The notes beneath the pieces were generated by a model. It did not search any database. It was given only the letters and a program-made list of their open reading frames with translations, and was not told the DNA's origin. From Labilibacter marinus (lineage in GTDB: Bacteria; Bacteroidota; Bacteroidia; Bacteroidales; Marinilabiliaceae): a DNA stretch of 64,000 nucleotides. Location: positions 1-64,000 of the forward strand of contig NZ_LXYE02000038.1 of NCBI RefSeq assembly GCF_001659685.2, in the 5' to 3' direction. Below are positions 47,531 through 55,588 of the stretch, one piece after another. The position numbers and the translations under genes were made by a program. How positions within the stretch are numbered: position 1 is the stretch's first letter; each line of letters starts with the position of its first letter.

Positions 47531-47630
47531 ATCGTTTTTTTTTTGCGAGTGCAATAGTAGTAATTTATTATATATGCAGCAACTTTATTTTAGCTTTTTC
47601 AGCAACATTTTTTTTCGTTTTCCAGACCTA

Positions 47631-48785
47631 TTAACTCCAATTCCTTAATGATGAATGGTTTTGAACGGAAATATTAATAATCGATTTAAAATTATTTTTT
47701 GAAAAACTCCACTTTTCAGGATATTGATCGAATAGGGTATTTATTCTTTCCCTATTCTTACTGGTATAATCAGAAATAGCAGCTGCAGAAATAGGAGTAT
47801 CCATAGCACCTCCTACATTTACACCTGTAAGATTAAGTTTAGATTTGTTAACGGAAATACATGCTGCTTCTAATCTTTCCATAAAGTCGTAAACCTTTTG
47901 TAGTCTTAAGGGTAGGGCAATAGAGTCATTATTCGAACTGTAGTTTAATTCGCTATTCACATCTGTAATATACTGAATAAATTCCGCCTGAATCACTTTG
48001 GTTACATCTGTAATTATCATTTGGGCGTAATCTACAGCTTCCTCTATGGCCTGTTTAAAGTTAGAGAATGCTCCAACATAGTTTTTAATTTTTCGAACAG
48101 CCTCTTCCGAATAAACATAATTAACACCCTCAGATTCGTTTCTTTTCTGAATATACTCATTGGCGTAGGAATAGATAACTTCTTCTAATTGCTTTTTTCG
48201 AATAGTATCTTCATTATCTGTACGTTGAGCAGACAGAATGTTTTGTGTTTTTTGCACAAAGCGATTCATCTGAGCTTTCTCTTTCGCATATAAATTACAA
48301 TAAGAATTAACTGAACCAGAAACAAGTTGGCCAATAATGGATTTATTATCGGTAGACAAAGAAGATTTTTGATGCTGAACACCAAAGCTATTAATGTCAT
48401 CTTTAAAGTAGATCATTAAAATATCTTTGAGCATATTATCGCCGGGCAATGCAACCAGTAATACCAAATGTTCATACTCATCAAAAATATTTAATTGAAC
48501 TTTGGAGTTAACTGCTGTGTTAAAAGGGATTTGGTTTTTATCTAACCATTTATAGCTACTGGTCTGTTGTCTTATATTATCAATTTTACCCTCTAGATTT
48601 GATAAATTAAGTACATGTTCCTGCAGCTTGTTGTTTCTATATTCTAATGAAATACCGCATAGCTCTTCCTTATCGGGATGTGAGTATATCCCAATAATTT
48701 TTTCCACGCCAACTACCATCTGTGTAATATGGTCGATTAGGGAAAAAAATAATTCTTCAGATAATATAGAACTATAGTTGGCCAT
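47631..48785 (-). CDS. Hypothetical protein, possible GAF-like sensor with C-terminal helix-turn-helix
   Basis: I do not recognise this 384-residue protein. The first 150 residues alternate strands and helices in a way that could be a GAF-like domain (VVGVEKIIGIYSHPDKEELCGISLEY, then VQLNIFDEYEHLVLLVALPG, MIYFKDDINSFG). The middle (about 170-330) is a helical region. The C-terminal 30 residues (YPEKWSFSKNNFKSIINISVQNHSSLRNW) look like a helix-turn-helix recognition end. A cytoplasmic regulatory protein is a reasonable guess, no more. It is transcribed alone on the minus strand downstream of its own AT-rich promoter region. Confidence 0.6.
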   Translation of the reverse strand: MANYSSILSEELFFSLIDHITQMVVGVEKIIGIYSHPDKEELCGISLEYRNNKLQEHVLNLSNLEGKIDNIRQQTSSYKWLDKNQIPFNTAVNSKVQLNIFDEYEHLVLLVALPGDNMLKDILMIYFKDDINSFGVQHQKSSLSTDNKSIIGQLVSGSVNSYCNLYAKEKAQMNRFVQKTQNILSAQRTDNEDTIRKKQLEEVIYSYANEYIQKRNESEGVNYVYSEEAVRKIKNYVGAFSNFKQAIEEAVDYAQMIITDVTKVIQAEFIQYITDVNSELNYSSNNDSIALPLRLQKVYDFMERLEAACISVNKSKLNLTGVNVGGAMDTPISAAAISDYTSKNRERINTLFDQYPEKWSFSKNNFKSIINISVQNHSSLRNWS

Positions 48786-48985
48786 AAATTACTAACAACA
48801 ACAAATATACGTAATTAAGCAATTCAATTAAGTATAAAAGCTTAATTAATTAAGTCATTATTAAGCCATATGGTTTACTTATTTCTTACCTAACAATCGC
48901 TTAATCTATTTAATCGACTGATATAGTTTAGCATACGGTTGTAATTTTGTATTTGAATTTAATTATCATAAAATAATATTAAGCC

Positions 48986-49384
48986 ATGGAAGTAATAAAA
49001 TTAAGAGTAGATAGCTGGATCATTAAGTGGACAAACATTTGTGTTGAATGGTTTATGAACTTTTTTGCTGACCCTGAATATTACTGGGTTGAAGAAACTT
49101 ACCCTAATAGCAGTAGCGTAGCTAAAAGAGAAGAAAAAGGAGAAGTTATAATCCACAGCAGTCAAAATGCAGGTTTACACTTAAATAAAATTAGATTGAG
49201 TATTGATGCTATGGAGAATATAAGCAATAAGCTAATTGCACGTGTAAGTTCTTCTGATAATCTGCAGTTGTGGGCAAGTTCCACTTTTAAATCTGTATTA
49301 ATTAATGGATCAAGAGTTTTCAGGCCTTTTCAATTTGTCTATATTTGGGACAAATTAAAATATCATGTTTCGAATCCTATTTAG
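48986..49384 (+). CDS. Hypothetical protein upstream of the DUF4105 gene
   Basis: A 132-residue protein of unknown family, without a signal peptide or clear membrane span. It begins MEVIKLRVDSWIIKWTNICVEWFMNFF, a mildly amphipathic helix with several tryptophans that might lie on a membrane surface; the rest appears beta-rich (GEVIIHSSQNAGLHLNKIRLSI, LQLWASSTFKSVLING). It overlaps the start of the DUF4105 gene by 20 bp, so translation of the two is likely coupled. A -7-like TAATTTTG is at 48942-48949. Confidence 0.6.
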   Translation: MEVIKLRVDSWIIKWTNICVEWFMNFFADPEYYWVEETYPNSSSVAKREEKGEVIIHSSQNAGLHLNKIRLSIDAMENISNKLIARVSSSDNLQLWASSTFKSVLINGSRVFRPFQFVYIWDKLKYHVSNPI

Positions 49385-50534
49385 TGCCATTTTTATATTT
49401 CTATTTTCATCTGTTTTTGCCGCGCCAATTAAATTAAGCGACGATGCGCAAATATCTATTTTAACCTGTTCGCAGGGCGATGAGTTGTATTCGGCTTTTG
49501 GTCATAGTGCCTTGCGCGTTTCCGATACTGCCAATAATATTGATTGGGTATTTAATTATGGAACATTTGATTTTAACACGCCTAATTTTTATCTCAAATT
49601 TGCCAATGGGCAGTTGAAGTACATATTGAGCATTAGTGAGTTTAAGCATTTTTTACCTGAGTATTTTAAAAGTAACAGAAGCGTCATTGAGCAAGTTTTA
49701 AATATTAGTGCAACTGACAAACAAAAGCTTTTTGAAGCCCTAATGACTAACTACAAACCTGAAAATAGGTATTATAAGTACGACTTTTTTTACGATAATT
49801 GTGCCACCAGAATCTTTGATATTATTGATGAAAATATTGAAGGAGGAATTATACTAATAGAGGAACCGAGTGATGTTACAAGCCGTTCTTTTAGAATGTA
49901 TTTACATCATTATTTAGCTCAGTTGCCCTGGGTTGAAACAGGCTTAAATACTATTTTAGGTTATCCTGCGGATAAAATAGCTACCCAGAAAGAGTCGACG
50001 TTTTTACCTGACTTTTTAATGGATGTTATCGATGTGGCTCAAGTGCAGAGTGATGATGGTAATTCAAAATCAATCGTTCTGGAAAAAAGGATTTTGCTTG
50101 AGTTTGAAGCAAACAATAGCAATACATTTAGTTTGACACCTGTATTTGTTTTTTTTCTGCTTCTAGTTGTAGTAGTAGTTTTCTCTATTATCAAGAAAAG
50201 AAACGCCCTTAGTAGCTTAGACAGAGTATTATTTTTTGTTTTAGGTTTCATTGGTGTTTTAATCTCTTATCTATGGTTTGTAGCAGATCACAGTGCTACT
50301 GGATACAATTACAATGTATTATGGAGCTTTCCTAGTTTTTTATTCCTAGCATTTGCTAATAGTAATAAGGAACTATATCAATGGGTATTAAAATTGAATT
50401 TGATTATTGTGATTGTTTTTATTGTTGGTTTTACGATAATACCTCAATCTTTTCCATTGGCTACAATACCTGTTGCTTTAATAGTGGGATATAGATTATT
50501 CTCTATAATAAGAAACAGAAGACCGATTCACTAA
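49365..50534 (+). CDS. DUF4105-domain membrane protein, possible lipoprotein N-acyltransferase (Lnb-like)
   Basis: A 389-residue protein: signal peptide (to about residue 19), a DUF4105 domain (about 25-170), then four or five C-terminal transmembrane segments (about 255-385). The DUF4105 domain carries the conserved SILTCSQGDELYSAFGHSALRV (His near 46) and FYDNCATRIFDII (Cys near 145), which look like a papain/NlpC-type His-Cys pair. From memory, a DUF4105 protein was recently reported in Bacteroides as a lipoprotein N-acyltransferase (Lnb). If so, this one would modify lipoproteins at the periplasmic face of the inner membrane. That assignment is by family only. Confidence 0.75.
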   Translation: MFRILFSAIFIFLFSSVFAAPIKLSDDAQISILTCSQGDELYSAFGHSALRVSDTANNIDWVFNYGTFDFNTPNFYLKFANGQLKYILSISEFKHFLPEYFKSNRSVIEQVLNISATDKQKLFEALMTNYKPENRYYKYDFFYDNCATRIFDIIDENIEGGIILIEEPSDVTSRSFRMYLHHYLAQLPWVETGLNTILGYPADKIATQKESTFLPDFLMDVIDVAQVQSDDGNSKSIVLEKRILLEFEANNSNTFSLTPVFVFFLLLVVVVVFSIIKKRNALSSLDRVLFFVLGFIGVLISYLWFVADHSATGYNYNVLWSFPSFLFLAFANSNKELYQWVLKLNLIIVIVFIVGFTIIPQSFPLATIPVALIVGYRLFSIIRNRRPIH

Positions 50535-50651
50535 TATATCTATACGTTTTAGAACTTGGGATAGAGAACTTATTGATAAATTCCACGTATATTACTTTTA
50601 AATGACCAAAAACACGGACAAAAAGCCTGTTAAGTCTATGCTTTTTTGCTG

Positions 50652-50676
50652 TTGTACAAGCTTTTCGTTATTTTTG
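50652..50676 (+). promoter_or_regulatory. Predicted promoter of the serine hydrolase gene
   Basis: TTG at 50652-50654 and TATTTTTG at 50669-50676 (an exact TAnnTTTG), about 20 bp before the start at 50696. The spacer is slightly short for the consensus. Confidence 0.5.
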
Positions 50677-50695
50677 CGGTTTAAAGTAGATATAA

Positions 50696-52018
50696 ATGAC
50701 CATTATATATAAATCAGGAATTGCCCTATTAGGTGTAATTGCTTTAAGCATTGCCAATTTAGTTCTATTCAACTCAGGAGATTCCTTTGGTGGGGACTTT
50801 GTTCCTGCAACGCCGTCTGTTGCCTCGCATAGAATCTCTAACGCTTTCTCCGATCAAGATAGATTCAAAGTAATTGACCAGAGTGTTAATCGCTTTATTC
50901 GAAGAAATCATCTTGCTGGAGCCTCTGTTTCGGTAGCCAGGGAAGGTAAGTTAGTCTTTACCAAAGGTTACGGCATGGCTGATAAAGAGAAATCGATTCA
51001 AGTACAACCTTATAATTTATTTCGTATAGCCAGTGTTTCAAAGCTTGTAACTGCTGTAGCTGTAATGAAATTAGTAGAGCAAGATAAGCTTACTTTAGAT
51101 AGCCATGTTTTTGGTAGTAATGGTATTTTAAATGATTCCATCTACCTTAATTATAGAGATAAAAAGGTGGAGAGAATCACCGTTAAACAATTATTAAATC
51201 ATTCTGCTGGTTTTACCAATAGGTACGGAGATCCGATGTTTATACCAACGGTAATTGCAAAAAAAATGGACTTAGAATATCCTGTAAAACAAGAAGATAT
51301 TATTTCTTTTATGTTAAAAAAGAGATTGCATTTTCCTCCAGGAACCATGTCTTCGTATAGTAATTTAGGCTATGCTATACTTGAAAAGGTGATTGAAAAG
51401 TCATCTCGGATGGATTATGAGTTGTACGTAAAAACCAATGTATTGTATCCTTTAGAGATATTTGATATGCAAATTGGAGGTAGTTATACTTGGGAACGTT
51501 CAAACCTGGAAGTTAAATATTACGAGCCTGATGATGCCTTTTTAGTGGAAGATCATAATGGCGGGACTGAATTAGTACCTAGAAGTTATGGAGGTAATGA
51601 TATTAAAACACTTGGAGCTGCTGGAGGTTGGATTGCTTCAACAACTGATTTACTTCGCTTAATTGTGGCTATTGATGGCTTTGATACACCTCATGATATT
51701 TTAAGTGCGAATAGTATTCAGGAAATGAGTTCAACCGAGCTTTTAGGTGGTAGCCCTTTGGGTTGGCGTGGTGTTAGGAAGAACTACTGGTATCGCACAG
51801 GAACATTAGCAGGAACATCAGCATTGGTGGTTAGACAAAATGATGGTTTATCGTATGCCATCGTATTTAATACAAACTCATGGAAAGGACCTGAATTTGC
51901 AAATGATATAAAGTACATGATGGATCGTACTTTAGCAAAAGTTGACTCTTGGCCTAACTACGACATGTTTGACTTAAAAAACAACGAATCTTCGAAACGT
52001 AAGTCCATCATTTTCTAA
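50696..52018 (+). CDS. Serine hydrolase, class C beta-lactamase/esterase (beta-lactamase-related) family
   Basis: The 440-residue protein has an N-terminal hydrophobic signal or anchor (about 7-27). The beta-lactamase fold follows. The nucleophile motif SxxK is in FRIASVSKLVTAVAVM (about 113-128), the YxN motif in SSYSNLGYAILEKVI (about 219-233, Y-S-N), and the third box is replaced by WYRTGTLAGTSALV (about 361-374, with H/K-T-G seen as R-T-G). Such proteins are esterases, D-aminopeptidases or PBP4-like hydrolases of the periplasm, not usually true beta-lactamases. No partner is evident. Confidence 0.88.
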   Translation: MTIIYKSGIALLGVIALSIANLVLFNSGDSFGGDFVPATPSVASHRISNAFSDQDRFKVIDQSVNRFIRRNHLAGASVSVAREGKLVFTKGYGMADKEKSIQVQPYNLFRIASVSKLVTAVAVMKLVEQDKLTLDSHVFGSNGILNDSIYLNYRDKKVERITVKQLLNHSAGFTNRYGDPMFIPTVIAKKMDLEYPVKQEDIISFMLKKRLHFPPGTMSSYSNLGYAILEKVIEKSSRMDYELYVKTNVLYPLEIFDMQIGGSYTWERSNLEVKYYEPDDAFLVEDHNGGTELVPRSYGGNDIKTLGAAGGWIASTTDLLRLIVAIDGFDTPHDILSANSIQEMSSTELLGGSPLGWRGVRKNYWYRTGTLAGTSALVVRQNDGLSYAIVFNTNSWKGPEFANDIKYMMDRTLAKVDSWPNYDMFDLKNNESSKRKSIIF

Positions 52019-52095
52019 ACCTTTTTTTTGCCCTGATGTTATTCATCTATTATTAATGCAATTTTAAATGGTTTCATTAGGTTAAATAGAATTAC

Positions 52096-52572
52096 ATGAT
52101 AGATATTTCATTATTTACAATTACAGAATTACCATTTGGTGAAAGAAGGACAAACTTTAAACCAGATATAAGTATATACAACTATTTAAAGGAAGATGGA
52201 GTTCGCCAAATGGTAAACGATCATTACGAATTATTGGTAGAAAGTAATATTAAGGAAATTTTTCCTCCCAAAGGAGAATTATTAGAAGGTGCTAAAAAAA
52301 GATCAGCTGATTTCTTTGTGCAACGTTTAGGCGGTCCAGAATATTATAAAATGAGCCGAGGAAATCCGATGTTAGCTAGTAGACATTTACCATTTAAAAT
52401 AACTCCAAAAACAAGATTGGTATGGTTGGATTGCTATAGACAAGTATTATCTGAAATGGATACTGTGCCAGAGGAATTAGTCTTAAATTTTTGGCGTTGG
52501 TTAGATGAGTTTTCAAACTGGATGGTGAATGATCACGATCAACCTGCATTTAAGTTAGGGTTCTCAATATAG
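52096..52572 (+). CDS. Truncated haemoglobin-like globin (group II type)
   Basis: The 158-residue protein matches the bacterial truncated-haemoglobin pattern: FVQRLGGPEYYKMSRGNPMLASRHLPFKITPKTRLVWLDCY. His 97 in SRHLPF is the proximal haem ligand, and the GGPxYY and W110 are typical group II positions. A 40-residue N-terminal extension precedes the globin fold. It is expected to bind haem and oxygen or nitric oxide in the cytoplasm. It is the last host gene before the integrated element, convergent with the TPR gene on the other side. Confidence 0.88.
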   Translation: MIDISLFTITELPFGERRTNFKPDISIYNYLKEDGVRQMVNDHYELLVESNIKEIFPPKGELLEGAKKRSADFFVQRLGGPEYYKMSRGNPMLASRHLPFKITPKTRLVWLDCYRQVLSEMDTVPEELVLNFWRWLDEFSNWMVNDHDQPAFKLGFSI

Positions 52573-52579
52573 AATTTAG

Positions 52580-52603
52580 GCATCATAAAATATGATGCTT
52601 TTT
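52580..52603 (+). terminator. Rho-independent terminator of the globin gene
   Basis: Stem GCATCATA (52580-52587) with TATGATGC (52591-52598), 3-nt loop, followed by TTTTT. It leaves only about 24 bp to the left att repeat of the element. Confidence 0.8.
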
Positions 52604-52626
52604 AATTCACCACATTTGTCTTATAG

Positions 52627-52640
52627 TTGATATTATGTTA
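52627..52640 (+). repeat. Left att repeat, dif-like
   Basis: TTGATATTATGTTA, repeated exactly at 59614-59627. TTATGTTA matches the XerD arm of known dif sites (E. coli TTATGTTAAAT), and the TTGATA before it could be the central region. TGTC lies at the same distance upstream (6 bp) in both copies, and TTTATA follows 2 bp after both. Confidence 0.7.
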
Positions 52641-52728
52641 GTTTTATATATTAAAATTGCAAAATGTATTAATGATGCATTGTTTTTAAGTTATGCCCTA
52701 AAAAGCAACTTAAAAGCATTTATCAAGT

Positions 52729-53316
52729 ATGTTTTGTGTGAAGAAAATAGAACTAAAATATTATACAAAAATTGATGATTGCTATCGGGTAAAACTCGGT
52801 AATGGTTTTGAATTCTCATTCAAACAAGAAAAGCAAGCACAATCATTTCTCCGCAAAACCAATAAGTTTTTAACCGAACAATTAGCCTTTATTAATCACG
52901 TCTATTCACAAGTATTTTTAACGTATAGACAAAATTATTTACTCTTTACTCCTGATTCAGGAAAAAGACAAGGTGCTATACTTCAGGCCGAAAGGAACAT
53001 TAATAAATATCTTACTGGTGTATCGGAAAGTTTAAGTAAATCTGTATGGATGAGCAATACCAAAAATGGTAATTATATCGTTTTTAGTGCTTTTTATTAC
53101 TGTGTTTCAGCTCTTAGAAACATTTGCTTAGACCTGAATCAATTAGTTGAACGTCAAAAGTTAACAACCTTAAAGTATCAAGTAATAAACTTTCATAATG
53201 AGGTAAATATGATTGAACGCTCATTAAATGAGTATGAGCAATTGAAGGCATTCGCAGTGATTGAGCGTGTTAGATATCAGGATATAGAAAAAATAACAAT
53301 GTCAAAGGTGGTCTAG
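52729..53316 (+). CDS. Hypothetical protein, first gene of the phage element
   Basis: A 195-residue, mostly helical, soluble protein without a family I recognise. Notable parts are the N-terminal MFCVKKIELKYYTKIDDCYRVKLGNGFEFSF (short strands) and long amphipathic helices (LTEQLAFINHVYSQVFLTYRQNYLL, YYCVSALRNICLDLNQLVERQ) up to the C-terminus. It is separated from the following genes by a terminator that overlaps its own stop codon, so it is an independent transcription unit. That position, at the edge of the element, suits a regulator or an accessory gene, but there is no direct evidence. Confidence 0.6.
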   Translation: MFCVKKIELKYYTKIDDCYRVKLGNGFEFSFKQEKQAQSFLRKTNKFLTEQLAFINHVYSQVFLTYRQNYLLFTPDSGKRQGAILQAERNINKYLTGVSESLSKSVWMSNTKNGNYIVFSAFYYCVSALRNICLDLNQLVERQKLTTLKYQVINFHNEVNMIERSLNEYEQLKAFAVIERVRYQDIEKITMSKVV

Positions 53317-53335
53317 TATAGGCTACCTTTTTTTT
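53304..53335 (+). terminator. Rho-independent terminator overlapping the stop of the first phage gene
   Basis: Stem AAAGGTGGTC (53304-53313) with GGCTACCTTT (53321-53330), 10 bp with two G-T pairs, 7-nt loop that contains the TAG stop (53314-53316), then a T-run. Confidence 0.8.
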
Positions 53336-53356
53336 ATTACCCTAAAATAAAGAAGT

Positions 53357-53563
53357 ATGATAGTAAAATTAAAAAATTGGTTGAATTACAAAACGGCTTA
53401 TGCTGTTGTAAAAATGTTGGATAAGTATGGTTATCAGTTTCATGTGATTTCATCATTAAGGACAATAGTTTTAAAGCCTGAAAGGTTAAGAATACAAGGA
53501 GCTATGTTAGCAATGCGATGCGATGTTAGTGAGTTGGTTTTTAAAATTGTAAAAGTCAAATAA
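53357..53563 (+). CDS. Small hypothetical phage protein
   Basis: A 68-residue basic protein (MIVKLKNWLNYKTAYAVVKMLDKYGYQFHVISSLRTIVLKPERLRIQGAML...). No family recognised. The mix of a helix and two strands with many Lys/Arg could suit nucleic-acid binding. It is the first gene of the run that leads to the replication initiator and ends 2 bp before the DUF3850 gene, so the two are co-translated. Confidence 0.55.
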   Translation: MIVKLKNWLNYKTAYAVVKMLDKYGYQFHVISSLRTIVLKPERLRIQGAMLAMRCDVSELVFKIVKVK

Positions 53564-53565
53564 CT

Positions 53566-53817
53566 ATGGACATACACAAAATTAAAATAGAAAATCAGCA
53601 TTATTTAGATATAGCGATGTTGCGAAAGCGTTTTGAAGTAAGAAAATGTGAGCGTGATTATAAAGTTGGTGATTTGTTAGAATTGCATAGATATAATGAG
53701 GGTAAACCATTGCATAATGAGGTTTTGTATGTGAAAGTTATACATATGATTCTTGGGGGTATGTATGGGATAGAGAACGGTTATTGTGTAATGAGTATTA
53801 AAGTAGTTGATATCTAA
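53566..53817 (+). CDS. DUF3850 (ASCH/PUA-like) domain protein
   Basis: An 83-residue protein that matches the DUF3850 pattern: HKIKIENQHYLDIAMLRKRFEVRKCERDYKVGDLLELHRYN (residues 3-43), where R-F-E-V-R-K-x-x-R-D-Y-x-V-G-D is the signature, and a final strand pair GYCVMSIKVVDI. DUF3850 belongs to the ASCH/PUA-like superfamily, a likely RNA- or modified-nucleotide-binding fold, and is common in phages and mobile elements. It sits between a small basic gene and the rep gene. The role in the element is unknown. Confidence 0.82.
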   Translation: MDIHKIKIENQHYLDIAMLRKRFEVRKCERDYKVGDLLELHRYNEGKPLHNEVLYVKVIHMILGGMYGIENGYCVMSIKVVDI

Positions 53818-53831
53818 AAGTGGTAAATAAA

Positions 53832-53854
53832 AAATAGGGGACTCTCCCCTATTT
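53832..53854 (+). promoter_or_regulatory. Perfect hairpin before rep, candidate replication or packaging signal
   Basis: AAATAGGGGA (53832-53841), loop CTC, TCCCCTATTT (53845-53854): a 10-bp perfect stem with a 3-nt loop, 63 bp before the rep start, without a T-run. A 17-nt segment here (CTCCCCTATTTGGTTGG, 53844-53860) is repeated with 14 matches at 59527-59543 near the right end. It could be an origin or complementary-strand start; a terminator is less likely. Confidence 0.5.
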
Positions 53855-53917
53855 GGTTGGCTTGTCTACCCTCCCACAACTCCAAAAATACCCCGTAACA
53901 ATTTAAGAACTAATTAA

Positions 53918-55057
53918 ATGGATACTTTACAACCGATTTTATTAGATAATGGCTTTGTTAAAATGCCTGCTTTGTCTGTTTCCCCATTAAGAATAACAGC
54001 CTATCACAAGATGTTTACACCTGATGGCAGAGAGTCGAACCCATTAAAAGGTAAGAAACCTGATTGCATCAATAAAGAAAAAGGCGATTTAAGCAGTAAA
54101 GGGAAAAAAGCATTAGAGAAAGCTGTTTACTGGTTCTTATATTCTGTAGACGAACGCATATTGACTACGGGTAAAGGAAAAGATAAGATTTCATTTATCA
54201 CGCTTACACTCCCATCACGACAAGTGCACTCGGATAAAGTCATAAAAAGTAAATGTTTAAACCAATTTTTAACAGAATTAAAGGCTAAATATGGTGTTGA
54301 AAAATATATTTGGAAAGCTGAAAAACAAGAGAATGGAAATATTCATTTTCACATATTATGCGAACAACGAATACCATACCAAGAAATTAACGATATATGG
54401 AATAGGATTGTTGGTAAACTTGGTTATTTATTTGAATATGCTATTAAAATGCGTGCACTTTCTTTTGACGAGTATTTGGGTCTACGTAATAAAGGAAAAA
54501 AGAAAGTAAACATTAACCAAATTAAAAAAGCTTATGAACGTGGCGAAGCGTGTAACTGGCGCAACCCAAATAGCACCGATATAGAAAGCTTAAGAGGTGT
54601 AAAAAATATAGCTGCTTATATTTCTAAGTACATGAGTAAAGGCCACAAGGAAAAAGATAAACCCGAATTACAGGTTATTGGGCGAATTTGGTACTCTTCC
54701 CAGTCGGTCGCAAAAATGAAAAATTTACAACTGGATGGAACGGATAATTTAATCATGGATGAATTTGTGGAGATTGTTAAAAAATCCAAGGATAAAGATG
54801 TATTCGAAAATGATTACTCTTTAACTGTCTCCGCTCCTATTCAATACCTAAAGAAATGGGGTTATAAATTAATACCTGATGAATTTATGAACCATTGCAA
54901 ACTAATATTTTCTAAGATTGGGGGCTTTTTTCGTAAAATATATACATCTGATGTATTTGAAATACCTTGTTACGAAGATGTAAAAAAGAAAGTTAAAGAA
55001 GCATTACAGCCCAAACAAAAAACCTTGTCTTTTATTCAACAGTCAATATGTCAATGA
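53918..55057 (+). CDS. Rolling-circle replication initiation protein (HUH endonuclease, two-tyrosine type)
   Basis: The 379-residue protein shows the three Rep motifs in order. Motif 1 is ISFITLTLPSRQ (about 87-98). Motif 2 is the metal-binding HUH in GNIHFHILCE (His 143, Phe 144, His 145). Motif 3 has two candidate nucleophilic tyrosines in NIAAYISKYMSKG (Tyr 234 and Tyr 238, spacing YxxxY). Two tyrosines four apart are found in phiX174 gpA and related initiators, and point to a replicative ssDNA cycle. The protein would nick the double-stranded form at the plus origin and restart at each round. It is the largest gene of the element and is followed by two small genes in the same run. Confidence 0.9.
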   Translation: MDTLQPILLDNGFVKMPALSVSPLRITAYHKMFTPDGRESNPLKGKKPDCINKEKGDLSSKGKKALEKAVYWFLYSVDERILTTGKGKDKISFITLTLPSRQVHSDKVIKSKCLNQFLTELKAKYGVEKYIWKAEKQENGNIHFHILCEQRIPYQEINDIWNRIVGKLGYLFEYAIKMRALSFDEYLGLRNKGKKKVNINQIKKAYERGEACNWRNPNSTDIESLRGVKNIAAYISKYMSKGHKEKDKPELQVIGRIWYSSQSVAKMKNLQLDGTDNLIMDEFVEIVKKSKDKDVFENDYSLTVSAPIQYLKKWGYKLIPDEFMNHCKLIFSKIGGFFRKIYTSDVFEIPCYEDVKKKVKEALQPKQKTLSFIQQSICQ

Positions 55058-55080
55058 ACCTTTCATCAAAATATTAAACC

Positions 55081-55302
55081 ATGGGAATAGTTAAAAAATT
55101 TCGCTGTATAGCTAAAATAAAAGACGTTAAAGGCTGGCGATTCGTTAAACATCACGTGAACGACCTTATTAAATATACGGCTTACCTAGAAAGAACTTTT
55201 GAAAGTTGGGCGTATTTCAATGTTTACGATAAATCAAACGGAGACCAAATTGGGAATTTTACTAAAAAAAATAAACCTACAAATAAACACTTATGGAACT
55301 AA
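55081..55302 (+). CDS. Small hypothetical phage protein
   Basis: A 73-residue basic protein (MGIVKKFRCIAKIKDVKGWRFVKHHVNDLIKYTAYLERTFESWAYFNVYDK...) with no family I recognise. Strand-rich and Lys/Arg/Trp/Tyr-containing, a possible ssDNA- or RNA-binding protein by composition only. It starts 24 bp after rep and overlaps the following helix-turn-helix gene by 10 bp, so it belongs to the rep transcript. Confidence 0.55.
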   Translation: MGIVKKFRCIAKIKDVKGWRFVKHHVNDLIKYTAYLERTFESWAYFNVYDKSNGDQIGNFTKKNKPTNKHLWN

Positions 55303-55505
55303 CTATTAAGGATATTCAAGAATTTTATGGGGTCTCTCCTGTTACTGCTCGTGCTAGAGTTAAAGAAATAAAGGAAGCATTAAACCTTAAAAAGAAAGGT
55401 CGTGTTTTACTTGCTCATATGGCAAAATATGAAGCTTTAACAATAGAGGAAGTAAAAAATATAATGAAATTAAAAGAGTATATGAAAAGGACTAAAAAGG
55501 ACTAA
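55293..55505 (+). CDS. Small helix-turn-helix DNA-binding protein of the phage
   Basis: A 70-residue protein starting MELTIKDIQEFYGVSPVTARARVKEIKEALNLKKKGRVLLAHMAKYEALTIEEVKNIM. Residues 4-31 look like a helix-turn-helix (IKDIQEFYGVSPVTARARVKEI), in the style of small excisionase- or MerR-like phage regulators. It is the last gene before the structural block; a hairpin follows its stop. It could regulate the switch from replication to structural genes. This is inferred from position and the helix pattern. Confidence 0.65.
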   Translation: MELTIKDIQEFYGVSPVTARARVKEIKEALNLKKKGRVLLAHMAKYEALTIEEVKNIMKLKEYMKRTKKD

Positions 55506-55533
55506 AAACGAATAGAAATTAATAGAAATGAAT

Positions 55534-55570
55534 AAGGGGGGGCGTGTGCTCCCCCTTTCTTTGTTTCAGA
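55534..55570 (+). terminator. G/C-rich hairpin between the rep and structural gene blocks
   Basis: AAGGGGG (55534-55540) pairs with CCCCCTT (55551-55557), loop of 10 nt, followed by TCTTTGTTT. It probably ends or attenuates the rep transcript; it might instead be a DNA secondary-structure signal of the ssDNA form. Confidence 0.55.
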
Positions 55571-55588
55571 AATTAAAACAAAGTAAAA

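Noticed and set aside
50696-52018. True beta-lactamase resistance gene
   Set aside because: The SxxK and YxN motifs also fit the large family of esterases and peptidases, and the third motif deviates from KTG.
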